Shown here piece by piece: positions 26,845 to 34,076 of a stretch of 43,447 bases of DNA. Each line of letters starts with the position of its first letter. The first letter of the stretch is position 1. The notes below the pieces were generated by a model. The model was given only the letters and a program-made list of their open reading frames with translations, did no database searches and was not told where the DNA came from. The stretch lies in the NCBI GenBank assembly GCA_021816155.1, contig JAKAZA010000015.1:1-43447 (forward strand), given 5' to 3'. Origin of the DNA: Pseudomonadota bacterium (GTDB lineage Bacteria > Pseudomonadota > Alphaproteobacteria > Caulobacterales > Caulobacteraceae). The translations under genes were made by a program, and so were the position numbers.

Positions 26845-27927
26845 TCAGGCTCGATCGGTGATCATCAGCCAGCGGAGGACCGAGGGATTGAGCTCGCGCG
26901 GATAGGTGTGCCCCAGTCCGTCGACCTCACGGTAGATGACGTTGGCGCCGGCCGCTCTGAGCGCAGCCTGCGCCTCGCGCGCCATCTGGACCGGAAACAT
27001 CCAGTCCTGGACCCCGTGGACAATGTGTATCGGCAAGCCGGCGAGGCGGGCAGGGTCGGCCATGGCCGCCAGCATCGGGTGGAAGGCGGAGCAGGCGGGG
27101 GCGAGGTGCGTGAATGGCGCGCCCGGCTCGAGGCCGCTGACGTACGAGAACGTGCCGCCGTCGCTCATGCCCGTCAGCAGCATCCGCTCGGCGTCGATGT
27201 TCCAGAGCCCGCGGGCCGTTTCGAGGATGGACAGCAGATTGGGGGTGTCGACATCGGGGCTCTGCAGGGCCCAGGTGTCTCCGACCGAGGTGGGCGCGAT
27301 CAGGATCGCGCCGTAGCTGCGCGCCTCCCGCAGCCAGCTCCAAAGGAAGCCGCGCCCGGCGCCCGAGCCGCCGTGCAGCGCCATCACCAGCGGCCAGGCC
27401 TCGTCGGGCGTGTAGTACTCCGGCGCGTAGGCTGACCACGCGCCGCGCGCCCCTGGCTCGCCGCCGCCGTGCACGAGGCCGACCGGCGCGCCGCTGGTGT
27501 TTGGCGCGGCGAGGCTCGCCCACAATCCCTCGTCGCCGCGACGGGCGGGATCGACGAAGAAGCGGCCTATCGGCGCCAGCACACCGGCTAGCGGATAGAG
27601 CGCCTCCTGCGCCCTGGGCGCACGGCCGAGGGCGCGGAACACCGGACGCAGGTCGCCCGGCCGCGCGGCGGCCTCGGCGAGCGCGTCGTAGGCCGAGAGC
27701 ACGAAATCGGCGGCCTCCGCGAGGCGGTCCCGCACCGGAGCCAGGGCCCGTGGCCAGTCGTCCATCCGAGCCCGGGCCTCGCGCAGCGGGACGTCGACGG
27801 GGCCGAGCGCGTCCAGCGCGGGGCCGATGTCGGCGGGGTTGCAGTGCCTGGCGACGAGACCGAGCCCGTCGAGGGCCCGCAACAGCAGCGGCAGGAAGGC
27901 GACGAGGTCGTCCAGCTCCGTCGCCAT
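26845..27927 (-). CDS. Alpha/beta hydrolase, PHB-depolymerase/phospholipase-like
   Basis: The 360-residue protein has a helical N-terminal region of about 150 residues that I do not recognise. An alpha/beta-hydrolase core follows: WPLVMALHGGSGAGRGF, a nucleophile in LLTGMSDGGTF, HIVHGVQDWMFP for the acid, and His in GLGHTYP. It resembles LpqC/PHB-depolymerase-type esterases but has no signal peptide. It lies 14 bp after carA on the same strand, and so is probably cotranscribed. No functional link to carbamoyl phosphate is evident. Confidence 0.82.
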   Translation of the reverse strand: MATELDDLVAFLPLLLRALDGLGLVARHCNPADIGPALDALGPVDVPLREARARMDDWPRALAPVRDRLAEAADFVLSAYDALAEAAARPGDLRPVFRALGRAPRAQEALYPLAGVLAPIGRFFVDPARRGDEGLWASLAAPNTSGAPVGLVHGGGEPGARGAWSAYAPEYYTPDEAWPLVMALHGGSGAGRGFLWSWLREARSYGAILIAPTSVGDTWALQSPDVDTPNLLSILETARGLWNIDAERMLLTGMSDGGTFSYVSGLEPGAPFTHLAPACSAFHPMLAAMADPARLAGLPIHIVHGVQDWMFPVQMAREAQAALRAAGANVIYREVDGLGHTYPRELNPSVLRWLMITDRA

Positions 27928-27941
27928 CGGCGTCGCTCCCT

Positions 27942-29114
27942 TCAGGCGGCTCTGCCCCTGTCCATCATCCCGGCGAAACGCTCGAAGAGATAGAGGCTGT
28001 CCTTCGGCCCGGGCGAAGCCTCGGGGTGATGCTGGACGCTGAACACCGGGGCGCCTTCCACGGCGATCCCGGCGTTGGTGCCGTCGAACAGCGAGACGTG
28101 TGTCTCCTTGACCGCAGGGGGAAGGGTCTCGCGGTCGACCGTGAAGCCGTGGTTCATCGAGACGATCTCGACCTTGCCGGTGGTCAGGTCCTTCACCGGA
28201 TGGTTTGCGCCATGGTGGCCCTGCTCCATCTTGCGGGTGCGAGCGCCGAGCGCCAGGGCCAGCATCTGGTGGCCCAGGCAGATGCCGAAGAGGGGCGTGC
28301 CACTCGTCGCCAGCTTGCGGATCTCGGGGACGGCGTACTCGCCGGTGGCGGCGGGATCGCCCGGGCCGTTGGAGAGCAATACGCCATCGGGCCTGAGCGC
28401 CAGAATCTCGCCGGCCGTGGTCGCGGCCGGCACGACGGTGACCCGCGCGCCGATAGACGCCAGGGCGCGCAGGATGTTGCGCTTCACGCCGTAGTCGACG
28501 ACGACCACCTCGTAGCGCGGCCCCAGGGGCTTTTCATATCCCTTGGGCCACGACCACAGACCCTCGTTCCAGACGAAGGGCTGAAAGCACGAGGCCTCCC
28601 GCGCCAGGTCCGCGCCCTCAAGACCCGGCCAGGCGCGCGCCTCGGCGATCAGCGCGTCGAGATCGAAGCGGCCTTCCGGATCGTGGGCGATGACGCCGTG
28701 CGGCATGCCCTTCTCGCGGATCGACTTAGTGAGCGCGCGGGTGTCGACGCCGGCGAGGCCGATCACGCCTCGCCGCCCGAGCCAGCCGTCGAGGTCGGAG
28801 TTGGCCCGCCAGTTGGCGGGTTGGGTGGGGATGTCGCGGAAGATGGCCCCGCGGGCGGCGGTCGCGGCCGACCCCGAGACCTGCTCCACGTCATCCGTGT
28901 TGGTCCCCACGTTGCCGATGTGCGGGAAGGTGAACGCGACGATCTGGGCCATGTAGGACGGATCGGTCAGGATTTCCTGATAGCCCGACATCGCGGTGTT
29001 GAAGCACACTTCGCCCGCGGCCTGGCCGATTTGGCCGCAGCCTATCCCTTGCAGCACGCGGCCGTCGGCGAGCGCCAGCACGCCGGTGACGCCCAAGAGC
29101 AGTTTCTGCGGCAC
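27942..29114 (-). CDS. carA: Carbamoyl-phosphate synthase small subunit
   Basis: The 390-residue protein is the glutaminase subunit that supplies ammonia to CarB for pyrimidine and arginine synthesis. The N-terminal domain is canonical ([26 protein letters not shown]). The glutaminase has the nucleophile elbow in [15 protein letters not shown] and the His/Glu pair in [10 protein letters not shown]. It starts with GTG at 29114, with GAGGAG about 8 nt upstream. carB is not within reach in this window. The downstream esterase-like gene shares the strand. Confidence 0.97.
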   Translation of the reverse strand: MPQKLLLGVTGVLALADGRVLQGIGCGQIGQAAGEVCFNTAMSGYQEILTDPSYMAQIVAFTFPHIGNVGTNTDDVEQVSGSAATAARGAIFRDIPTQPANWRANSDLDGWLGRRGVIGLAGVDTRALTKSIREKGMPHGVIAHDPEGRFDLDALIAEARAWPGLEGADLAREASCFQPFVWNEGLWSWPKGYEKPLGPRYEVVVVDYGVKRNILRALASIGARVTVVPAATTAGEILALRPDGVLLSNGPGDPAATGEYAVPEIRKLATSGTPLFGICLGHQMLALALGARTRKMEQGHHGANHPVKDLTTGKVEIVSMNHGFTVDRETLPPAVKETHVSLFDGTNAGIAVEGAPVFSVQHHPEASPGPKDSLYLFERFAGMMDRGRAA

Positions 29115-29262
29115 GGCGACGACTCCTCGGGTCCTGCAGGCAAACGGCCGGCTAGGTAGGCGCCGACGGCCGCGCGGTCAATGCGGCCCGCGCCCGTCGC
29201 GGCCGCGCATCCGATGCGTTCGGCGTGGTCCGCAGCGCTCCGCCGCACGCCCGGTCGGCCTA

Positions 29263-29703
29263 TCACCCAGCCGCGACCGCCCAGCTGCGCGAGGCGTCCG
29301 TCGCGCCGTCCACGACGCCATGCACGGCGGCGAAGAGCCGCGCAGCCGTGACCGGCTTCGCGAGCACGTCGGCGAACCCCGCGGCGAGCCATCTTTGCGC
29401 CTCGTCGGCCCGGACGATCGGAGCGAGACCGATCAGGGGCGGCGTGAGGCGCACAGGGAAGGCCCCGGAGGCCATCGCAAGCTCGACCAGCGCGACGTCG
29501 AAGCGCTCGCGGCCGATCAGCGTCATGGCTTCTCGCCGGCTCGCCGCGACCGCGCAGTCGAAATCGAACAGGTCGCAGTAACCGGCGCAAACGCGGCGTG
29601 CCGCGGCGTCGGTGTCGGCGACCAGTACGCGCAGCTTGTCGCTGCGCTCCTCCCGTGTGCGGAACGCCGGATCGGGACCGGCACGCGCTTGGTTCTGGTT
29701 CAT
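29263..29703 (-). CDS. Receiver-like protein lacking the phospho-aspartate
   Basis: The 146-residue protein is a single receiver-type domain (KLRVLVADTDAAARR). The first-strand acidic residues and the Lys in VLAKPV are kept. The segment FDVALVELAM has Glu in the phospho-acceptor position, and the usual Thr/Ser is Ala in PPLIGLAP. It is likely to be phosphorylation-independent, perhaps constitutively active-like. GGAGG precedes ATG 29701-29703. It lies upstream of carA on the minus strand and opposite the ECF41 operon. Confidence 0.75.
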   Translation of the reverse strand: MNQNQARAGPDPAFRTREERSDKLRVLVADTDAAARRVCAGYCDLFDFDCAVAASRREAMTLIGRERFDVALVELAMASGAFPVRLTPPLIGLAPIVRADEAQRWLAAGFADVLAKPVTAARLFAAVHGVVDGATDASRSWAVAAG

Positions 29704-29746
29704 GGGCGGCCTCCTGGCTGGACCGCTCCCCCGAGCGACGACACTA

Positions 29747-29773
29747 GCCGAGGGCTGTGACCCCGCAGTGACA
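29747..29773 (-). promoter_or_regulatory. Weak ECF41-like promoter facing the pseudo-receiver gene
   Basis: On the minus strand, TGTCACT (29767-29773), a 16-nt spacer and CGGC (29747-29750) match the ECF41 motif at 9 of 11 bases with the right spacing. It lies about 45 bp upstream of the pseudo-receiver ATG. It could place that gene in the same regulon, but chance is not excluded. Confidence 0.25.
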
Positions 29774-29817
29774 AAACTAGGTTACCCAAGGCCAATTTCG
29801 GTGAGGGCCCGACGCCA

Positions 29818-29844
29818 TGTCACACCGCGCCCTGGCGGCGCGTC
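29818..29844 (+). promoter_or_regulatory. ECF41-type promoter TGTCACA-N16-CGTC
   Basis: TGTCACA (29818-29824), exactly 16 nt, then CGTC (29841-29844) equals the published ECF41 promoter motif as I remember it. It lies 37 bp upstream of the first gene of an operon that encodes an ECF41 sigma factor, and so is very likely its autoregulated promoter. Confidence 0.8.
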
Positions 29845-29881
29845 CTCGGACGGCGCGAACAACGAGAGGGCGCCGACCGCC

Positions 29882-30280
29882 ATGAACCGCACTGCAGCCG
29901 CGCTGCTCGCCCTCGCCATGGGCGCCAACGGTGCCGTCATGCTGGCCGCCGGGCGCTGGTGGTACGGCGTCGCGCCCGGCGTCACGGAGACCGGACCGTT
30001 CAACGCGCACTTCGTGAACGACATCGGCGCGGCCTACCTGCTGGTCGGCGCGGCCTTCGCCTGGCTGGCATTGCGGAGCTCCGAGCTTGCGCGCGGCGCG
30101 GCGCTGCTGGCCGCGGCGTTCCTCGCGCTGCATGGTTTCATTCACTTGGCCGACGCCGTCGCCGGCCTGCGCGGCTTCGCCGACCTCGTCCGCGACTTCC
30201 CGGGCGTCTTCCTGCCGGCGCTCGTCGCCGCGTGGCTCGTCTGGACCTCGACCCCCAACCTGGAGACCCGCCATGCTTAA
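29882..30280 (+). CDS. Small membrane protein of the ECF41 operon
   Basis: The 132-residue protein has about four hydrophobic helices (ALLALAMGANGAVMLAAG, DIGAAYLLVGAAFAWLAL, GAALLAAAFLALHGFIHL, PGVFLPALVAAWLVW). I recognise no family. ATG 29882 follows GAGAGGG. The longer upstream frame would cross the ECF41 promoter. It is the first gene of the unit and overlaps the next by 8 nt. It may be an effector or regulator of the ECF41 response. Confidence 0.75.
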   Translation: MNRTAAALLALAMGANGAVMLAAGRWWYGVAPGVTETGPFNAHFVNDIGAAYLLVGAAFAWLALRSSELARGAALLAAAFLALHGFIHLADAVAGLRGFADLVRDFPGVFLPALVAAWLVWTSTPNLETRHA

Positions 30281-30830
30281 GTGGCTGCTGCATCGTCAGA
30301 TCGCCGCCAGCGTCGAACGACCGTTCGGCTACGACGCCGGCTATTTCCACGAAGTGGTCGAGGCCGACGCGGTGACGGCGCTGAAGTTCGCCGTTGTCAC
30401 CGGCCTTGCGTCGCGCCGGCATGCGCCGGCCGAGGCGATGGCGGCCGCGGGGCTCGTCGGCACGCTGGCGGAGGACTGCGGACCGTGCACGCAGATCAGC
30501 GTCGACATCGCCCTGGCCGGCGGCGCCAGTCCCGAGGCGATCCGCGCCATCCTCGCCGGCGACCTCGCCGCCATGGGGCCCGACGCCGCGCTCGGCTACC
30601 GCTTCGCCACGGCGACGCTGGCCAGGGACCTCGAAGCGTCCGACGCCGCGCGCGACGAAGTGGTGGCGCGCTGGGGCAAGCGGGGCCCGATCGCGCTCGC
30701 AATGGCGCTCACCACGGCGCGCATGTACCCGACGCTCAAGTACGCGCTCGGCCACGGCCGTACGTGCTCGCGGGTGACCGTGGCCGGTGAGGCTGCGCCG
30801 TTCGCGCGGCCGCTGTCGCTGGCCGCATGA
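30273..30830 (+). CDS. CMD/AhpD-like partner of ECF41
   Basis: The 185-residue helical protein carries LAEDCGPCTQISVDIALAGG, which resembles the carboxymuconolactone decarboxylase/AhpD core. The CxxC pair is kept. The His normally found four residues after the second Cys appears to be Asp. ECF41 sigma factors are usually encoded next to a COE-type enzyme (carboxymuconolactone decarboxylase, oxidoreductase or epimerase), and this gene fits that place. ATG 30273 overlaps the previous gene's end (30278-30280). The sigma factor follows 8 bp later. Confidence 0.75.
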   Translation: MLKWLLHRQIAASVERPFGYDAGYFHEVVEADAVTALKFAVVTGLASRRHAPAEAMAAAGLVGTLAEDCGPCTQISVDIALAGGASPEAIRAILAGDLAAMGPDAALGYRFATATLARDLEASDAARDEVVARWGKRGPIALAMALTTARMYPTLKYALGHGRTCSRVTVAGEAAPFARPLSLAA

Positions 30831-30838
30831 GGGGGGCG

Positions 30839-31708
30839 ATGAGCGCACCCGACCCCTTCGAGGCGGCGAGACCGCGGCTCGTCCGCCTGGCCTATCGCAT
30901 GCTGGGACAGCTCGGCGAGGCCGAGGACGTGGCCCAGGACGCCTGGCTGCGCTGGCGGGGCGCTGAGCAGTCGGCGATCGCCGACCCGACGGCCTGGCTG
31001 GTGCGGGTCGCGACGCGCCTCTGCCTCGACCGACTGCGCGGCGAGAAGTCGCGCCGCGCCGCCTATCGTGGCCCCTGGCTCCCCGAGCCGCTGATCGAGG
31101 ACCTGGACGAGGATCCGGTCGAGCGGGCGGAGGAGGTGTCCGTGGCCTTCTTGCTGGCGCTGGAGCGGCTCTCGCCGCTGGAGCGGGCGGTGTTCCTGCT
31201 TCACGACGTGTTCGAGGACGACTACGGCGCCATCGCCGAGACGCTGGGCCGCAGCGACGCGGCTTGCCGGCAACTGGCGACGCGGGCCCGCGAGCACATC
31301 CGCGACGCCCGTCCCAGGTTCGCCGTGCCGCAGGAAGAGGCGACGCGGCTCGCCCTCGCGTTCATGGCCGCCGCCCGCGATAACGACCTCGAGACGCTGA
31401 AGTCGATGCTCGCGGAGGACGCGGTGATGATCAGTGACGGCGGAGCAAAGCGTGCTGCGGCCCTGCGGCCACTTGTCGGCCGCGCCGACATTCTGGCGCT
31501 GCTCGAAGGTGTCGCCTCGCGCCGGAACTGGCTCGCGACGTCGCGCGTGCGCCTAGCCCGCATCAACGGGTACCTTGGCGCGATTCTCGACGCCGAGGAC
31601 GGCGTCGTCACGGTGGCGTTCCAGCCCGGGCGCACCGGACAGATCGCGGCGGTCTACCTGGTCGCCAACCCCGACAAGCTGAAAGGCGTTGCGTCGACCC
31701 AGGCTTGA
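30839..31708 (+). CDS. sigJ: ECF41-family RNA polymerase sigma factor
   Basis: The 289-residue sigma factor has region 2 (RLAYRMLGQLGEAEDVAQDAWLR in two pieces) and region 4 (LSPLERAVFLLHDVF, then YGAIAETLGRSDAACRQLATRARE). A C-terminal SnoaL-like extension of about 110 residues follows. Three ECF41 marks are visible: WLPEPL in the linker, DGG in the extension and NPDKL near the end. ECF41 factors have no classical anti-sigma; the extension itself modulates activity. ATG 30839 with AGGGGGG is preferred to the overlapping ATG at 30827. It is the last gene of its operon and the likely reader of the promoter at 29818. Confidence 0.93.
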   Translation: MSAPDPFEAARPRLVRLAYRMLGQLGEAEDVAQDAWLRWRGAEQSAIADPTAWLVRVATRLCLDRLRGEKSRRAAYRGPWLPEPLIEDLDEDPVERAEEVSVAFLLALERLSPLERAVFLLHDVFEDDYGAIAETLGRSDAACRQLATRAREHIRDARPRFAVPQEEATRLALAFMAAARDNDLETLKSMLAEDAVMISDGGAKRAAALRPLVGRADILALLEGVASRRNWLATSRVRLARINGYLGAILDAEDGVVTVAFQPGRTGQIAAVYLVANPDKLKGVASTQA

Positions 31709-31817
31709 GTCTACGGCCACGCTTAAGTGAGCTGAATGGAACGGTCAGCCATCGTTCAGCTTTCTTCGTGTTGAAGAGACCGCCTATCTAGGGCGCTTCA
31801 CGTGGGATTCTGAGCTC

Positions 31818-32645
31818 ATGAAACCGAGCCTTTTCGCCAAGGCCGCGCTCCTCGCGGGCGCTCTCTCGATCGCCGTGTCGTCGCTGCCGGCGGCTGTGGC
31901 GGCTCAGGATTACAACCAGGGCCCGCCGCCAGGTTACAATGATCAGCCCGACAATGGGCCGCCGCCTGGGTACAACGGCCAACCCGGGTACAACGGCCAA
32001 CCCGGGTACAACGGCCAACCCGGGTACAACGGCCAACCCGGGTACAACGGCCAACCCGGCTACGGGCCGCCGCCCGGCTACAACGGCCAGCCGGGCTACA
32101 ACGGCCCGCCGCCGAACGGTCCCCCGGGGCCCCCGCCCGGCGCAGGTGGATACTACGACGCGCAGCCGGGTTACCAGGGCGCGCCGCCTCCGCCCGGGTA
32201 CAACGGCGGACCTCTGAGTCCCGAACAGATCGCGCAGGATCGCGAGTACGCGGGCTACGCAGAGGCCTGGGCGCGTGCGAACTGCGTCAAGTCCGGGGGC
32301 AACGTTCTTGGCGGCGCGCTGCTCGGCGGCACCTTTGGCGCGATTCTCGGGGCCATCGCCGGCGGACCTCGCGGCGCCGCTATCGGCGCGGGCCTCGGCG
32401 GCACGGGCGGCGCGGTCGTCGGCGCGAGCCAGCAGGGCGAGACCAGCCCCGGCTGCCCGCCGGGTTACGTGATCCGCGGCGGCGCTCCGCCGTTCGCGTT
32501 CACCGCAGGCCCCGCCTACTACTACTATGCCCCGCCCTGGTGGCACCCGTGGGTCTGGTACAACGGCGCGTGGGCCTACCGGCCCTATCCGTACCACGCC
32601 TGGTACTATCATCACTATTGGCGCGGCCCGCGCCCCTGGCGCTGA
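31818..32645 (+). CDS. Secreted YNGQPG-repeat protein with glycine-zipper segment
   Basis: The 275-residue protein has a signal peptide (AALLAGALSIAVSSLPAAVAA), then a Pro/Gly/Tyr-rich region including five tandem YNGQPG units. A helical segment with NCVKSGG leads into a glycine-zipper (GGALLGGTFGAILGAIAGG). The C-terminus is Tyr/Trp/His-rich (YYYYAPPWWHPWVWYNGAW). It is probably an envelope protein. The glycine zipper suggests membrane association or oligomerisation. The overlapping minus-strand frame with VVPGLA repeats is its shadow. Confidence 0.82.
   Translation: MKPSLFAKAALLAGALSIAVSSLPAAVAAQDYNQGPPPGYNDQPDNGPPPGYNGQPGYNGQPGYNGQPGYNGQPGYNGQPGYGPPPGYNGQPGYNGPPPNGPPGPPPGAGGYYDAQPGYQGAPPPPGYNGGPLSPEQIAQDREYAGYAEAWARANCVKSGGNVLGGALLGGTFGAILGAIAGGPRGAAIGAGLGGTGGAVVGASQQGETSPGCPPGYVIRGGAPPFAFTAGPAYYYYAPPWWHPWVWYNGAWAYRPYPYHAWYYHHYWRGPRPWR
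31971..32060 (+). repeat. Five tandem 18-bp repeats
   Basis: Five copies of TACAACGGCCAACCCGGG run head to tail; the last ends in C instead of G. They encode YNGQPG and keep the reading frame. Near-perfect identity points to recent expansion by slippage. Confidence 0.95.
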
Positions 32646-32688
32646 GTCCGACGCCCAGCCGCGCGGCGTGCGACCGGCCCCGGCGCAC

Positions 32689-33888
32689 TCAGCCGGGGGG
32701 CGCCTCGTCGGCGGCGCGCGTCGCAGGCGCGACCAGCGTGAAACTGGCCCCCTTGCCCGGCGCGCCGTTGGCCTCGATGGCGCCGCCCATCAGTTCTGCC
32801 AGGCGCCGGCAGATGGCCAGCCCGATGCCCGCGCCGCCGTGGACGCGCGTAGCCGAGGCGTCGCCCATTTCGAACGTCGCGAACAGCCGTTCGGCGTCGG
32901 CCGGATCGAAGCCAGCGCCAGTGTCGGACACGGCGTAACGCCACGCCCCGTCGGCCTTACGGACGTCGATCGTCACGGACCCAGCCGTCGTGAACTTCAC
33001 GGCGTTGGCGACCAGTTGCTCGAGCACCTGGCAGACCCGCTCGGGATCGCCCTGCGCCAGCGCCGCCGAGCCGGGGCCGGGTTCCACGCTCAAGGTCAGC
33101 TGCTTGGCCTGGGCGGCGGGCGCGAACCGCGCCGCAGCGCGACGCGCAACGGCTACCGGATCGAAGGGCACACTGGCGAGCGCGATGCGGCCGGCTTCCA
33201 GGGCGTTGAAGTCGAGCAGGTCGCCCAGCAGGTCGTGCAGGCGCGCGGCGCTGGCGAGCATTTCGTCGAGCACCTGCCGCTGCGGCTTGGAGAGCGGCGA
33301 GCGCGTCAGCACTTCGCCGAGGCCGATCACGCCGTTCAACGGCGTCTTCAGCTCGTGGCTCATGTTGGCCAGGAACTCGGCCTTAGCGCGGCTCGCCGTC
33401 TCGGCGCGGATGAGCGCCGCTTCGAGCGCCCCCGCCTGGGCCTTCAGATCGGTGATGTCGACCCGCAGGCCGATGACGCCGCCGTCAGCGGTGCGCCGCT
33501 CCTCGATCAGCACGCAGCGGCCATCGCGGATCTGTTGCTCGTGGCGCTCGCCGGTCGGATCGCGCAAAAGGGCGAGGCGCTCGGCCAGCCATTCTTCCTC
33601 CCGCCCGACCGCGGCCGGGTAATCGCCGCGTGCGATGCCGATGCGCAGCGTCTCCGGCAGCGGGCGGCCGACGCGGAAGAGGTCCGACGAACGTCGGTAG
33701 ATTTCGCCGTAGGCCTTGTTCCAGAGGATGTAGCGTAGCTCCGAGTCCAGGAAGACGACCCCGGTCGGGAGCGCGTCCAGGGCCTCGCGCAGCCGCCGCT
33801 CGGCGGCTTCGGCGTCCGCCTTCGCTCTGGCCGCCACCGTCCACGGGTTGAGCGCCGCCACGAACCGCACCAGCCAGCGCCCCGCCAT
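32689..33888 (-). CDS. PAS-domain sensor histidine kinase
   Basis: The 399-residue protein has no clear membrane segments. A PAS fold (LDALPTGVVFLDSELRYILWN) spans about 35-150. HisKA follows with MSHELKTPLNG (His about 177), then an ATPase domain with QLVANAVKFTTAG, DTGAGFDP and GGAGIGLAICRR. It has no receiver domain. It is a soluble kinase that may sense redox, a ligand or a partner. The next minus-strand gene upstream is a GGDEF-EAL protein, after 188 bp with no visible gene. Confidence 0.92.
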   Translation of the reverse strand: MAGRWLVRFVAALNPWTVAARAKADAEAAERRLREALDALPTGVVFLDSELRYILWNKAYGEIYRRSSDLFRVGRPLPETLRIGIARGDYPAAVGREEEWLAERLALLRDPTGERHEQQIRDGRCVLIEERRTADGGVIGLRVDITDLKAQAGALEAALIRAETASRAKAEFLANMSHELKTPLNGVIGLGEVLTRSPLSKPQRQVLDEMLASAARLHDLLGDLLDFNALEAGRIALASVPFDPVAVARRAAARFAPAAQAKQLTLSVEPGPGSAALAQGDPERVCQVLEQLVANAVKFTTAGSVTIDVRKADGAWRYAVSDTGAGFDPADAERLFATFEMGDASATRVHGGAGIGLAICRRLAELMGGAIEANGAPGKGASFTLVAPATRAADEAPPG

Positions 33889-34076
33889 CTGCCCGCCAGT
33901 CCCCCATCGACGCCATTCATCCGGGTCCGTTGTGGGCGACCTGCCTGGACAACGGGGCGCGAACGGCGTCGCTTCCGAGCAAGCTTCGGCGCCGGCGCCC
34001 GCGGATTGGGCGCCGCGGACGCCCTTCCGGCGCGAGGCGCCTACAGAGTGTGACTGGCGGACAACGTGACGGCGCG

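Noticed and set aside
31788-32615. Minus-strand ORF with VVPGLA repeats
   Set aside because: The repeat is the antisense of YNGQPG; the plus-strand frame has a signal peptide.
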